DNA of 64,000 bases from Euphorbia lathyris (GCF_963576675.1 NC_088916.1:16034501-16098500); one strand, 5' to 3'. Positions 34,694 through 47,780 are shown, numbered from the stretch's first letter. The notes: generated by a model not told the origin, from the sequence alone. A program made the numbers and translations.

Positions 34694-37430
34694 AGATTCG
34701 ATTTTCTATTTCTCAGGAATATCACAAAATGGGATTTATGTGTTGATTTCTGTTTTTCGCAATTGATACCAAAAGACATAAGCTAGATAATTCAACTTAC
34801 TTGTGGCATTGTCATATAAACAAGAGACGCATGCTAAAGCTACATTCAGATGGGCTTATAGATCCAATTGATCCTGAATCATTGGAAACATACGAATCAT
34901 GTTTAAAAGGTAAAATGACAAAGACACCCTTTAGCAATAAAGGTGAGCGTGTATCAGACACTCTAGGACTTATTCATTCAGATGTATGCGGTCCTATGTC
35001 AGTCCAAGCAAGAGGAGGATTCAGATACTTCATTAGCTTCATAGATGATCATACTCGCTATGGTTATATCTACTTGATGAGGCACAAATCAGAAGCCTTT
35101 GACAAGTTCAAATGCTTCAAGAATGAAGTGGAAAATCAATTAGGAAAGAAAATAAAAACACTTCGATCTGATCGAGGTGGCGAATATCTTTCTGATGATT
35201 TTCTGAATTATCTAACTGAATGTGGGATATGCTCACAATGGACACCTCCCTATACACCACAACACAATGGTGTATCCGAGAGGAGAAACCGTACCCTATT
35301 AGATATGGTACGATCTATGATGAGCATGGCCTTACTTCCAAAGACGTTCTGGGGCTATGCCTTAGAAACTGCCCTTTTCACCCTGAAGCGAGTACCAACG
35401 AAATCTGCTAGTTCCACACCATATGAATTGTTCATTGGTAAGAAACCCGTGTTCTCGTTCATGAGAGTATGGGGTTGTTCAGCATATGTCAAACGCGTTG
35501 CGTCCGACAAATTAGATTCTAAATCTGATAAATGTTTCTTCATTGGATATCCCAGGGAAACCATAGGGTATTACTTCTATCATCCAGATGATCAGAAAGT
35601 AATAGTATCCAAACACGCAACCTTCTTAGAGAAAGAGTTTCTCGAAGAAACACAAAAGGGAATCGTGATTGAACTCGACGAAGTTCAAGAGGAAGAAACA
35701 ACGACTGAAACAACAGAAGCGGTTGAGGTACCCGAAGAAGTCCCATTAGATGAGACTCCAGTGGCACCTATTCGTAGATCATGAAGAGTTCGTGAACTCC
35801 CAGTTAGATATGGTTTTCTAGTGGGAGATGATGACGAGGTTCCCGTGTTAGACGACGAACCCAAAAACTACGAAGAGGCTCTTACTAGTCCAGATTCTAA
35901 AGCATGGCTTGAGGCCATGGATTCTGAAATGGATTCCATGTATACTAACCAAGTTTGGACTTTGGTTGATCCACCCAAATGGATAAAACCCATTGGGTGC
36001 AGGTGGATCTTCAAAAAGAAGACTGACATGGATGGAAAGGTTAGCACCTACAAGGCTAGGTTGGTAGCGAAGGGATATCGTCAGAAACAAGGTGTTGATT
36101 ATGACGAAACCTTCTCTCCTGTTGCTATGTCCAAATCAATCAGAATCATACTTGCAATTGCCGCTCATTTTGATTATGAGATTTGGCAAATTGATGTGAA
36201 AACAGCTTTCCTAAATGGAAATCTGCTTGAGGATGTATACATGATGCAGCCTGAAGGTTTCATATCAAAGGATGCAAATAAAGTTTGCAAACTTCAGAGA
36301 TCCATTTATGGACTCAAGCAAGCATCTAGAAGCTGGAACAAGCGTTTTGACGAAACCATAAAACAATTTGGTTTCGAACAAAATTGCGAAGAAGCTTGCA
36401 TTTACAAGAAAGCAAGTGGGAGCTCTATAACATTTCTCATACTATATGTGGACGATATACTGTTAATGGGAAATGACATTGCTCTATTACAATCGGTGAA
36501 AGTTTGGTTATCTGGTACTTCTCAATGAAAGACCTTGGTGAAGCAGCCTATATACTTGGTATAAAAATCTACAGAGATAGATCGTGTAGACTGCTTGGTC
36601 TTTCACAGGCTACATACATTGAAAAGGTGCTAAATCGGTTTAGCATGCTTGAATCGAAACAAGGTAACTTACCCATGGTACATGGAGTAAAGTTAAACAA
36701 TCATCAATGTCCTAAAACTGATGATGACAAACGACGCATGGTTGTAGTCCCGTACGCCAGCGCGATCGGTTCGATTATGTATGCTATGCTATGCACTAGA
36801 CCTGACGTAGCGTTCACGTTATCTGTAACGAGTCGTTACCAAGGGAATCCGGGAGACGAGCATTGGATTGCCGTCAAAAACATTCTTAAGTACTTGAGAA
36901 GGACTAAAGATATGTTCCTAGTGTACGGAGAAGGAGATCTGAAAATACAAGGATTTTCAGACGCTAGTCATCTCACAGATGAGAATGATTTTAAATCCCA
37001 ATCAGGATACCTGTTTATCCTAAATGGGGGCGTGGTCAGTTGGAAAAGTTCCAAGCAGGGAAGCGTAGCTTTCTCTACGACCGAGTCAGAGTACATCGCT
37101 GTTGCGGAAGCGGCAAAGGAAGCAGTTTGGATTAGAAAGTTCATTACAGAACTAGGTGTGGTGCCTGACATTGTCAATCCCATTACTCTGTACTGTGATA
37201 ACAATGGAGCCATTGCGCAAGCAAAGGAACCACGGTCTCATAATGCATCCAAGCACTACCTAAAGCGATACCACATCATAAGAGAGATTGTGGCTAGAGG
37301 AGATATGAGAATAGAAAGAGTACCTACAGAGGACAACGTTGCAGATCCGTTGACAAAGCCTTTAACCCAGAAAGTACATCATCGTCATTTAACTTCTACT
37401 GGGATAAGTTTTAGAAACAATTGGCTTTAG
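34694..37430 (+). pseudogene. Angela pol without protease (integrase, RT, RNase H)
   Basis: Downstream of gag only about 100 bp separate the knuckle region from the integrase finger. No D-S/T-G protease motif is present, which implies an internal deletion of about 100 codons. The integrase finger has a shortened H-H spacing ('LWHCHINKRR') and 'TYESC' where C-x2-C is expected. The core has 'HSDVCGPM', 'RSDRGGEY', and 'NGVSERRNRT'. TGA falls near 35782, then RT with YVDD near 36447. A frameshift at about 36520 is followed by RNase H, ending 'NNWL' at 37430. Confidence 0.9.
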
Positions 37431-37444
37431 TCCAAGTGGGAGTA
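37431..37444 (+). other. Polypurine tract of the Angela element
   Basis: 'CAAGTGGGAGTA' sits immediately before the 3' LTR start, the usual plus-strand primer site for this lineage. Confidence 0.8.
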
Positions 37445-39308
37445 TGTTGGGGTTTAGTGTCCTATAGTCAATTGTTGCGGGATACAAACTTATTGTAAAT
37501 GAATTGTTCTTTATATCATTTGTTTTAATGAGATATATATTTTATAACTATATAAAGGCAATCCCTTTTAAGCACTGAATAAAGTCTAATAAAAGGAAAT
37601 CTGTAAGTTTGTTTAAAGTGATTATAAAGTGTTCATACAAGCATGAAGTGAGACAAAACTTTATAATAAACTAATAAACTTAAAACCACCCCAAGTCAAG
37701 TGATATGTTTAGGATTGATATATCACAGTTGAGACTTGTATGTAACAATGTCTTCTGTCCGACAGAAAGCTGATCTCACAAGCTTCATATATATAGATAT
37801 CTGGACAGTTACATAGATCCGGTGAAACGTTGTTCATTAGGATTGGGGATCCGATTTGAGATAACAGGATGGGTAGATTCATCCTTGTCAACTGTTCATC
37901 TCATTGGTATTACTACGTATAACTAATCCTCAGACTCAAAAGAATGTTAATTGGTCATCCTGAATTACTGAATGTGAGACTTTGATCCTGCGGTCCCACG
38001 ATCCTTAACAGAGATGACTCTAGGGTGTGAACTGCAAAGGTTGGGTGTCACAGGAAGTAATGTCAGGGTAGTTATACATTGGATTGAGCATTTATCACTC
38101 CCGATTAATGGGAGATACTTCCAAGGATCACTTGTGGAAGACTCGACTCTAAACCCTTGCAAGGTGATAGCTTAAGAGTAGAAATACAGATTTCACTTAA
38201 CCTATCTTTTTGAGTTGACTCGGCCAAGAACAAGTAAAACGAACTTCTCGCTATATGTGACTTGACATTACCCATAGTCATAAGATTCAGTTCAAGGATG
38301 TAGTTGATAAAGGATCGTATTATACCGTAACTAATACGGAAGGGTTAACGACAGAATCAACCTGTCTTCTTAACGGACTCTGGGGGAATGATTACAGACT
38401 TGCCAATAACATACTCAGTACATCATTCCGTTATGCAAGGATTAAATATAATTCTTGAAGAAATTAATTTAATAGTTGCATACGGCCAGAAGTAGTAAGA
38501 ACCTAATGGATCACACATAAGACTTGGAACCAAAAGAGAGATGGATATGATTAATAGATGGAAGCCCAATTGAGCCCAGTAAGGCCCAAATATATGGAGG
38601 GGGGGCGAAATTTGTATATAGAGATAAGGAATTGATTTTATTCCATTAATCCTAATTTGATTAGGATTATGAATTAAATTAATTAAGAGATAATTAAATT
38701 AGGAGTTTTAATTGGATTAATATACTCCTATTATTATCCAATTAGGTTATTTATTATTATCCTAAATATATTAGATATATATTGAGATAATAATTAGGAA
38801 TCCTTTTCCGAATTGGATTCCTATTAAGTAACCTATTCCTATCTAACTAGGGTTTAAATTCAAGCAACTATATATACCCCCTCCCATGTGAATTTCGACT
38901 AAGCCTCTAACCTCCCTCTATAGTGATTTTCGAAATTACTAATTAGAGAGAGAAAAAGAATTCCCATCCCCTAGTTCGTGGACAAGAATTCATACGGCAT
39001 TCCATCGATTGATTAATCTTATTCATCCCTCTTTCTCTTTGATCTTGTGTTGGTTAATTAGAGGCAATCTATTTTGGTTGCATCTCATAAGGGTTGATTT
39101 CATCTTAACCTCTCCGTGTTAAACTTTGTGGTTGGAATCTCGGAGAAGAATTGTGGGCGCTTCTTTAACAACGGTAGATTGTTCATCGAAAGGTATTCCT
39201 TCTTATCCCTCTTTATATGAAATAACGATTAACGGATCCTATGGTTAAAAGGAAATAGGCTAAAATTTTTATATTTCTGCTGCTATACCTTAGCCCTAAT
39301 TTCCTTCA
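37445..39308 (+). repeat. 3' LTR of the Angela element
   Basis: Same length as the 5' LTR (1864 bp), with scattered single-base differences and no indel that I could see. Confidence 0.95.
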
Positions 39309-39915
39309 AATTACTCATTAAACAGTCAAGCCAAATATACTTAATGAGTTTAAAGGGAAGTTAACCTGCCCTTTTACCTATTTCTGCACAGCTGCATACC
39401 TATTAATAGATTTACTCACTCATGATTGAATGAGGCAAGACAAAATTATAATAAAGAAAGCAACAAACCACTCAATAACATAAAACAAAATTACAAACCA
39501 AGGTTCAGATCTAAGAATCTGAATGATCAAAATACAAAATGAGGGCATCTTAAATAGCCCGAAATTGTCCTGAAAATAATTGTTGAAGATAAAATAAAAT
39601 AAAGAAGATATGATCTGGCAGACTATTCTGATAGCTAGGAACAGTCTGCAGCGCAGCAATCAGCCTATGCTTTATCATTTCTTATGTGAGAGATGGTTGT
39701 TCTGCCTCCAGCCTTAATTTCTTCTTCAGGAAAGGTCCTCAATGATCTTAGGGGTTGATGATTGATCTACAAAATTTCGGGTACATGTTGCACCCAATAG
39801 ATTCTTGTTCTCGCCCTTGTTCTGCTCTTTTAGCGCTCCTTTCCTGCTTGTTCACCGTGTGGATTCTGCTACCGAACAGGCAGCTGCTTTGTCACAAGCA
39901 ATCTATACAAAAAGT

Positions 39916-40241
39916 GTATATTATTAGAGCGATATGCTTTATTATTGTTCTTTTTATGCTCAAAGTTACCACGAATAGTATACACATTTTGCACTCATCA
40001 GACAACACATCCGATATTCATATAGCTCAAAATTTTGTCTTCCATGAGCGTACCAAACACATTGACATAGATTTCCATAACAAATAAGAAAGGGTTACTT
40101 CTAGTTTAATCCATTGTATGCCAATTCCTACCGTCATACAGATTGATGATATTTTTGCAAAAGCCCAATACTCTCCTTAGTTTCTTTATTTAGTCTCCAA
40201 ACTTGGTATTTACAATTTGTTCCTTGCCTATTTTGAGAGTG
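39916..40241 (+). pseudogene. Copia RNase H tail remnant before an LTR
   Basis: The reading 'DIHIAQNFVFHERTKHIDIDFH' is the conserved end of copia RNase H, followed by decayed sequence up to the TGTTGGGGTATG start of an LTR at 40242. It is therefore the 3' end of a truncated copia element on the plus strand. Confidence 0.75.
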
Positions 40242-42985
40242 TTGGGGTATGCCCTAGTCCTGAGAAGTTATATTTAACGGTATAGTTAATTGTAAAGTAA
40301 TAATCTGTTAAGTCATATTTACTTGTGCAAGATGATTAACAGAGTATCCAAGATTAGTGATCTGCACATGTTTGGCGGGTTGAGGACATGGCCAAGTGAA
40401 TCCATGTGGGAATAAGATATTAATCTAAATATCCCATGCATATTATTATCATGGGAACGAAAATTAATGTGCCTTGGTTGTGATGACGTTTCACCGGTCA
40501 CAGATATGGAGTGTCAAAACAAAAGGCATTAGGGTTTATGGAAGTAAACTCCGGATTGATCCGCTATGAGAACACCACTGTTGGTGTGCCCTAGTTCATA
40601 GGCATTGGTCTTGTGATATGTATTAGACATTTGTATATTGTTAAATACATTGTATAAGTGTTTTATGAATAAAGGCAATAATCAATGATGTTTATATCTT
40701 GTGAAATGAAACATGTATGAAGTATCCATTGATGGATAATCATAAATGTCTGAGGCATGTTCTATTCGTGGGAATGAAAATAACCATAGGTCTATGCATC
40801 TAGTATCTGTGTAGTTGTGTAGGAAGCACCACTACAACTCTTGTATAGTCAGATATGGATACATGTACATATTGATGTAGCTCGATATGGGACTGGACCG
40901 ATCCACTCTAGAATGATTCATGGTGGACGTGTCATTGATCTTTCTAAGTGTAGAGCTCTATTATCTCCAGACCTATTTCATTATAGTAAATGATGTAGGA
41001 TTCCATCCACTTTGATATACGCCTAATAGGTCCATAACAAGATTCCAAATATGGGTATGTTGGGTGGATCGTTGAACACATTGTTGCAGATAGATGAAGT
41101 GAAGGAATTACCACTCACCTAACGGTGTGCCGATCTCACCGGGCCACTTGATAAGTGGAACTGAAGAAGTGCATGGCAATTCCCTGACAACTAATTTACT
41201 TATCTGATTCATCAGTTCACTTTAGATTAAGAAATATAATAAACCGCACAGATAATGACAGCCACCATGTCTCTAGTTTATAATATGGATATGCAATTGG
41301 TAAGAGATAATGAGAGATCATCTACTGGGTTTCGTGTGTCTTTTAAAGATGGTTGAAATAATTCGTATCAGCCATGAGCCTTAATGGTTTACTAGAACCC
41401 ACTTATGGTCATTAGGCTTTAGGCCCATGTCTGGTTGAGGACGGAACCTTAGGATCGTGCACACACAACTCATGGAATTGAATAAACATATAATCATAAA
41501 TACATGTTATGTATTTAATCGAAATGGAATATGTTAATTAATTGTCAATTAATTAACAGAGGGACAAATTGATTATTTATTATTTAACAAGTTAATCAAT
41601 TTGATATTTAATTTGGTTATGACTAATTAATTAAGTTTCCAAATGTAATTAATTAATCAATTGATTAATTAGATTGCATATGATAAATTATTAATTGAAC
41701 CATAATGCAATTTAATTCTATAGGGCCTTAATTATATATGTGGGATGATTGAATTAGGCCTATTTGATCCTAATTGAATTAAATATAATCTATAGGGTTA
41801 TATTTATGATTAGGGGGATTAAGGAGAGACTAATTAGAGATTAACAACTTAACCTAAACCTAATTGGTACAAGTATATAATCCTTAGGTTAAAAAAGTTA
41901 ATTAACCTAGCATCCATATTAGAAGAATTTTTCCCCCCTCCCCTTAGACATCATTGTCCTTCGTGTTCTTGGTGTTATTGACATTCTGAGTTGATTACGG
42001 CTAACACCGGTTCAATTCCTAAACAGTTGGTGCACGTGATTTTGGAGATTCACTCGACTTATGGATTCCTACAGCCGTCTCTAGAAGAGACATCACCCAT
42101 GAGTTCCTAATCTTTGTCTTTTAATTTTGTTTTGAAGTTCATCCCGTGGCAGTCTGACACGATTTAATTGGATTATAGAAAATTCCAACGGTAGCATTCT
42201 GTTCGCTTCGTTGATTTTCGATGATTAATCCTCAACAACCACATGGTTGTCAAATGTCATAGGTGGTTCTCATGTAACATTTATAGGTGAATGCTTAGAC
42301 CCCAAACTCACTATGGGACCTAGATGAGACACTACATGCTTTTGTTATCGCCTAACGAGCTAGTAACTTAGTGCCAAGTATGGGTTAGCCAGGTATGTAC
42401 TGAATCATGCTGAGGGACCATGAGTGGAGTGCCAGGATTGCTACTCAACTCACAGAGAGCATATATCACTGACCACTTGATTAGTGGAACTGAGAAGAGT
42501 GTGATCACACCCGAATAAAATAACGAATATTATTAATTCGAACTTATCAATTCACTAAGAGATCAAAAAATGTCTAAACACTATATACGGATGAAAATAC
42601 CATGCCTTTTATTCAACATGATATCATTTAGTAAAGGATTACTATAAGGTTACTATTAGGTTCTCAATCTTTGAACACAAGATTAATATATGAGTTGGAT
42701 AGTCATAGAGGTCATCTAAAACCTACTGATGACTGGATTAGACGAACCAGAAGTTCGGTCTAACCACCACCTCGAGATATACCTATCTGGTTCGCTTGTG
42801 GAATGGAACTACTACGACATCAAGGTTTTGCTTAAGAATTGATAGAATATAGTTATTGGGCCCAGATGAACAAGGGAATTCAATTGGATTGAATTCAGTT
42901 TCGGTCTTGCTTAAATGGGAGAAATAACAGGGGCAAGTTTAATTTGAAGTTTAGTTTCAATTTAATTAGATTAAATTGGAAATGT
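40242..42985 (+). repeat. Copia LTR (3' LTR of the remnant), split by a solo LTR
   Basis: Starts TGTTGGGGTATGCCCTAG at 40242, runs to 40578, and continues from 42243 to about 42985. The two parts match in order the LTR relic at 18560-19330. The right end is not defined; an AT microsatellite (42995-43029) follows. Angela-like by its start. Confidence 0.7.
40579..42237 (+). mobile_element. Solo LTR (Angela-like copia), target duplication ACCAC
   Basis: 1659 bp from TGTTGGTGTGCCCTAG to ATTAATCCTCAACA, flanked by exact ACCAC duplications (40574-40578 and 42238-42242). There is no internal region and no second LTR. It arose by LTR-LTR recombination after insertion into the older LTR. Confidence 0.93.
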
Positions 42986-42992
42986 AAATTCA

Positions 42993-42994
<2 letters not shown>

Positions 42995-43029
<35 letters not shown>
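42995..43029. repeat. (AT)n microsatellite
   Basis: About 35 bp of uninterrupted AT at the worn edge of the copia LTR. Confidence 0.9.
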
Positions 43030-43033
<4 letters not shown>

Positions 43034-43878
43034 GATATTATATATTTATATATAAACAATTAATATTATAGTTAGAACTTTATAATATAACATTAGATGT
43101 TATATGTATAATTAATTCTAATATAATATTTTAGTTTAAAATTAAAAAATACATGTGTTGGATATTATTATTATTTTCTAATCAAGTACATAATTAATAA
43201 AATTGGATTTGATTAAAGGCATTTGAATTAAAGAATCACATAATCTAAGTAAATTAATATTGGATATTAATTTGCATAAATTAAATTAATACATAGTTGT
43301 ATGTATGTCATTTTAATTTAGAGTATGTTAATGTTTTGTTAATTTGATTAATAAGATAATTAGATTATCTTAATTAAATTAATTAACAAATAATTAAAAG
43401 AAATTAAAGGGATAAGGGTGAGTTTTTTTAAGAAAAATAATGCTTTTTTTTACGAATTACATTAAATTACTTATTTATAATTACAAATTTTTATATACTT
43501 ATATACATAGAAATGTTAAAGAATTCTATGAAAAGTGGTTTGTTAAATTTTGATAGTACTAGGAATAAAAGAAAGATGATTTTATCGGAATCTTACTATA
43601 TTCAATAAAATATTTTTTATTTTTTCTTAAAATAATTATTTTATTTGTTGTTTTATTCAGAACCATTAACTAGTACATTTTTTAACGGGGTTATTGTTTT
43701 TCATTACATTTAGAGAATCACTTATATAAGACAAACATTTATTGTTTATGCATCAAATATACAATAGGAATTTGAGTGTGCATGACAAACTAATACAAAC
43801 TCATAACATTATTCCCAAATAGTCACTCTTCACACAAAATAATGACAGATATTAATAGATATGGAAAATGTGAATATA
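43030..43878. other. AT-rich DNA downstream of the terpene synthase
   Basis: No gene. The 3' UTR of the minus-strand terpene synthase should lie just below 43879. The rest is AT-rich with no repeat that I can pair. Confidence 0.45.
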
Positions 43879-46800
43879 TTACAAAGGGAGTTGGTGAATG
43901 AATAATGACTCGATTACGTCCTTCAAATATGATGAATATGTATATATATCACATGACGTGTATATAAAATCGGTTACTCGAGCTTGGTTGAGAAAATGCT
44001 TAAGAATAATCCTTGATCCAACATTTGGCTTCATGTAACCTTCATTGATGTCTTTCCATGCATTCATACACATTTTTTGAATCCCTTCAATTGCTTCATC
44101 TTTTGAGAGTCCATATTCATTCATGTAACTTTTCAATCCTATAGGACAATCTCTTCTCTTATACTCCACCTATATATAAACACACAAGAATTATAATATT
44201 TTACTAGTAATGGTCCATGGGCTTCCTAATGTATAAACTTCTAATTAATTAACATCATACATACCTCATGAGCCTTTGTGTCATTTATCATACGACCAAG
44301 AATTTTAGTAGCTTCAATTATTTTTGGGTTACTTTTCATCCAATCATAATCCTTAATCCCTATTTCTTCAATTCCAATCATAACTGCTGAAGAAATTGCA
44401 TCATAAGTGCTTGTGACTAATCCATTTTTCATGTACTCAGCAAATGGGGGAACATATTCATCTTCATTCAACCATTGTGCCTCGACAAAGTAACTTCTCG
44501 CTAGTTCTTGGAACTAATTAATAATATAACATGAAAAATTATATGTTTAATACATGAAATGGGAGACCAATCAACTAAACTATGAGCTGTAACAATAAAT
44601 GAAAGTGCCAAAAAAGTGATTTCTTATAACAATTAAGTCAATCCATTATGTTTAATATTAATATTAATTAATAAGGTTACTTCATTTATGTTGTCTTGGT
44701 TTTTTAATTAGTATCTTTTGAGACACCACTTTGATTGCTTCTTCAACTCAGGAATCAATTTTGACTGGATGCACAGGGAATCAATAAATTCTTATAACGG
44801 GGGAACTAACCCAATGGAAGTAGAGCCAATGTCCAAATATGGAAAGTATACGTTTTCTTTAAACAGCAACCTCAAGAGCTTCCACCTATGGTTAAGATAT
44901 CGCACCATATTTACTTGGATCCTAGAGATTGTTTACCTAGTCTTCCTCACGATATAGTGAGATATAGAGAAAAAAATGAAGTTGAGAAGTAGAAGAGCGA
45001 TCTTGAGAGTGAAGTTCATGGTGTGGTGAAAGTGGATGGTATCTCGGGGGATAAGGAGAATATGAGAGCAATCCAAGAGTTGCAAAATAATGTTCGGGTT
45101 AGCAAAGAGAATGATAGAAAAGTCATGCGATTGTGAACTCAAAATATTAAAAGAGCTTCTGAGAATGTTAATGAGATCGCTACTAAGTGGGTTGACAAGT
45201 GTCATTGAGAAAGTTCATTGGATGTCAGCTACGAGTGGAAGAAGGTTGTGAATAGTATCCGAGTTAATAAAGTGGAAGGAAGGAATGCTAGAAGTTTGTC
45301 TGCTAACATGTAGGGGTTTTGAAGAGTTTTCATAGGATTTCTAATGAATGGGTGGATGAGCTTCGTCAAGACATTCCATTTGATTTTGACATAGAGTGGA
45401 AGAAGAATACCGAGATGAAGAAGTTGAGCTTGAATGTATATCGTGTACCACTATAAATTCGTTGGGAACAACAACACTCGAGCGCTATGTGAAAACTTTG
45501 AGTCTATTCAAGATCGACGAGCTTCTTTCACACTCAACAAAAAAACTTAAGGTCAAGTTCCTGTTAAGAGAAAGTGTAGGATGAGGACATCAAGTTAACT
45601 AAAAATGTTCGTGAGAAATTAGGCCAAAGAGTTTCAACTCGAAGCAACAAGGGAACATTGAAGATTGTTATAATTTTACCAACTTAGGGAAATAGTGCTA
45701 CAATGGACAATATAAGTGTTTGACATGTGGCAGATGATGCGGGGGTGATTGGAATGCATTGTGGAAGTATTGGAGAGGAAAATGCTCGTGGAGAAGCATT
45801 TTCAAAGGCCCATGTCGTTGATCCGATGTTGGTATCGCAGACCCAAGCCCCAAAATTTTTGGGCAGAACCAATTAAGGTCGTTGACCTCATCCAAGGTTG
45901 ACGACGCCATGAATTTTGGTTGGGCGTTAATTCACCCAAAAATGAGTTCTTTCATGTAATTGGCTTATTTAAGAGGTAGTTAATTACATTCATGTATTTA
46001 GTCTTTTATCTTTGATGTAATATTGCCCTCACAGTTAGTTTGTTATATGTTTATCTCTTTTATGTAATGTAAATAAATATTATATCTATAAAATTCTAAA
46101 ATTGCTCCTATAAAGCTATGGTTCATCCCTTTTATCATTGTAGGGGTTTTAAACTCCTTAAAGTTAAAATTGAAAATATTCTTTCTTAGTTTAAGGTCAA
46201 AACCTTCAACAACTTCTTCCTCTCAACCTCTCTATACATCACTTAAACTTTTATATAAATTGGGTACTTAGCACTAATGTTGTAATTTCCAAAAGAGAAA
46301 CAAAACAAAAAATACTATTGGTGTAATGATAAATTTATAATTTAAGTTTTAGCATTTTAATTTGATCTTCTAATAAGCTAAAAAGTAAAACCATGATTTT
46401 GTGAAAAATAATCACCCTAAGAAGTTTACCTTCTCCCTAGAATATGATGTTCTGTAGCGGATTCCATCATTTTTATGATTCTCAGTTTCCCCAAAAACAT
46501 CTTGTATAATTTTGTACAAATATTTCATATAATTTGGTAATTCATCACAAGCATCCATTGTACACCTGAACAAACAAATTATGAACATGTCATCATACAA
46601 TTAATCATTTATGTAGTAGGCCAACAAATTAATTAGTACCACTGGCCAATAAAATAATGTCATCATATAATAAATCGTTTATTTCGGTAGAAAAAAGAGT
46701 TGCAATAAATATGAAACAAACCTCTGGAGAGCATAGGTAAAAGGTTCGAGTTCATCTACTTTTCCATATGTATCGTATGTATCATCTATTACCGATACAA

Positions 46801-47780
46801 GCTTTAAATACTTTGTCCCAATTAGCCGAGCAAAAGAATATTGAGGCTCAAATAGACTTCCAACTATCCAGAAATACCCCTCTACTATTCTATCCCTTGC
46901 ATAGGGGAGTTTGTCAGCAACATTTAACTCTTTCCACCACCTGAAATTACAAAACTATAATTTTACCTATTGAATTTTTTTACTCTTTCGTGTATATATA
47001 ATCAAAGAATTTAATGAATTACCTCGAGAGATATGCCAACTCGTTCCTATATAATAATTGTAATCGATTATAATCCAACTTTGCAAACTTGAGGAGAATT
47101 TCATTTCGGGACTCTTGTTCTTCATAAAATGATATATATTCAAGAGCTTCTAGTCTTTCTATTCCATGGTGGAACGATCGAGAGAGAGACTTGTTTATAT
47201 GTTTTTGAAGATTGGGGCTTGATTTCTGAATTAAAGTATCAAGATGTTTCTTAGTAAAATCAAGGGCTTCATCTAATATATTTTCACCAGGAACACGCCA
47301 AAAGCTTGCTTCATATAAACTCAAAAGTCCGTTCACATCACTAATAATGTTATTGTCAAACACTCCATCACTCTTCTTAAATTTTTTAAACACATCTGAA
47401 ATTTACAACCAAAAGGAAAATTAATTCAAATGTCTTCCAATTAACTAAAAATACAATTCTTATATATATATATATATATAACAAGACATATTTATAAAAA
47501 TCTTACCACAAGATATTTTGTAGCCATGTTGTCTGAAAGTACTAAAGAAAAGTCCTAGTGTGTAAAGGTCGTAATTCTCTCCTTCATATAAACTTGGAAA
47601 TGCATTGAAAATATGATTGAGTTGCTCGTCGATTTCACTCTCAAAATGATAAGACACGCCAAGGCGACATAGCAAGTTGATGAACTCGACATTACTAGTT
47701 AAACTCGCCTTAGATTGCATTAACATATGCTTCACTTTTACTTTAAGTATCTCCACCTCTTCAGTGTATGCTTCAAATTG
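43879..47780 (-). CDS. Class I terpene synthase (TPS-a-like), exons 2-7; exon 1 not found
   Basis: Minus-strand exons: 47507-47780, 47023-47395, 46722-46940, 46430-46565, 44265-44513, 43879-44169, all with GT-AG introns and one open frame of about 513 aa. Exons of 219, 136 and 249 bp match the conserved TPS pattern. Exons 2-3 give the N-terminal alpha-barrel ('[15 protein letters not shown]', '[10 protein letters not shown]', '[15 protein letters not shown]'). Exon 4 has the RDR motif and the Mg-binding DDTYD at 46772-46786. The NSE/DTE motif spans exons 6-7 as NDTKAHEVE, with Ala at the usual Ser/Thr metal-ligand position. The protein would ionise a prenyl diphosphate, probably farnesyl (sesquiterpenes). 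Exon 1 (RRx8W region) is not recognisable up to 50.5 kb, so the gene may be truncated or have a long first intron. Intron 5 is enlarged (1.9 kb). Confidence 0.92.
44640..46100 (+). other. Foreign-looking sequence in terpene synthase intron 5
   Basis: Less AT-rich than the introns around it, with broken plus-strand frames ('[11 protein letters not shown]', then a region rich in GAG/AAG words at 44960-45430). A 'TTGGCTTATTTAAGAGGTAG' segment (45959) resembles an LTR promoter region. I could not assign it to a family. It probably represents one or more decayed insertions that enlarged the intron. Confidence 0.4.

Larger units (their letters stand above)
30112..39308 (+). mobile_element. Angela-type Ty1/copia retrotransposon, 9.2 kb, target duplication AATTA
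   Basis: The LTRs 30112-31975 and 37445-39308 are both 1864 bp, start TGTTGGGG and end CTTCA. AATTA is duplicated exactly (30107-30111 and 39309-39313). Size, LTR length and motifs ('NGVSERRNRTLLDMVRSMMS', 'FSMKDLGEAAYILGIKIYRD', 'YASAIGSIMYAMLCTRPDV') match the Angela/BARE lineage. The copy lacks the protease region and has frameshifts, so it is defective. By eye the LTRs differ at about 25 of 1864 sites, so the insertion is recent. Confidence 0.95.
29530..39905 (-). repeat. Athila 5' LTR, split by the Angela insertion
   Basis: Two parts, 29530-30111 and 39314-about 39905, together align along most of the solo LTR at 61434-62602. Shared blocks include 'GAACACTAGCAAGTGCACTAGGTACAA' in part, 'TCCTTGTTCATTAAGTA', 'GAAATAGGTTAGCTA' and 'TGAATGATCAAAA'. 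The last 200 bp or so of the LTR are missing at the 39905 side. The interruption point carries an exact AATTA duplication. Confidence 0.88.

Noticed and set aside
44718..45205. Frames in terpene synthase intron 5 as a nested gene
   Set aside because: Short, broken and without domain motifs; more likely a decayed insertion.
45684..45910. Minus-strand frames in intron 5 as an extra terpene synthase exon
   Set aside because: No terpene synthase motif, and the flanking exons join in phase without it.
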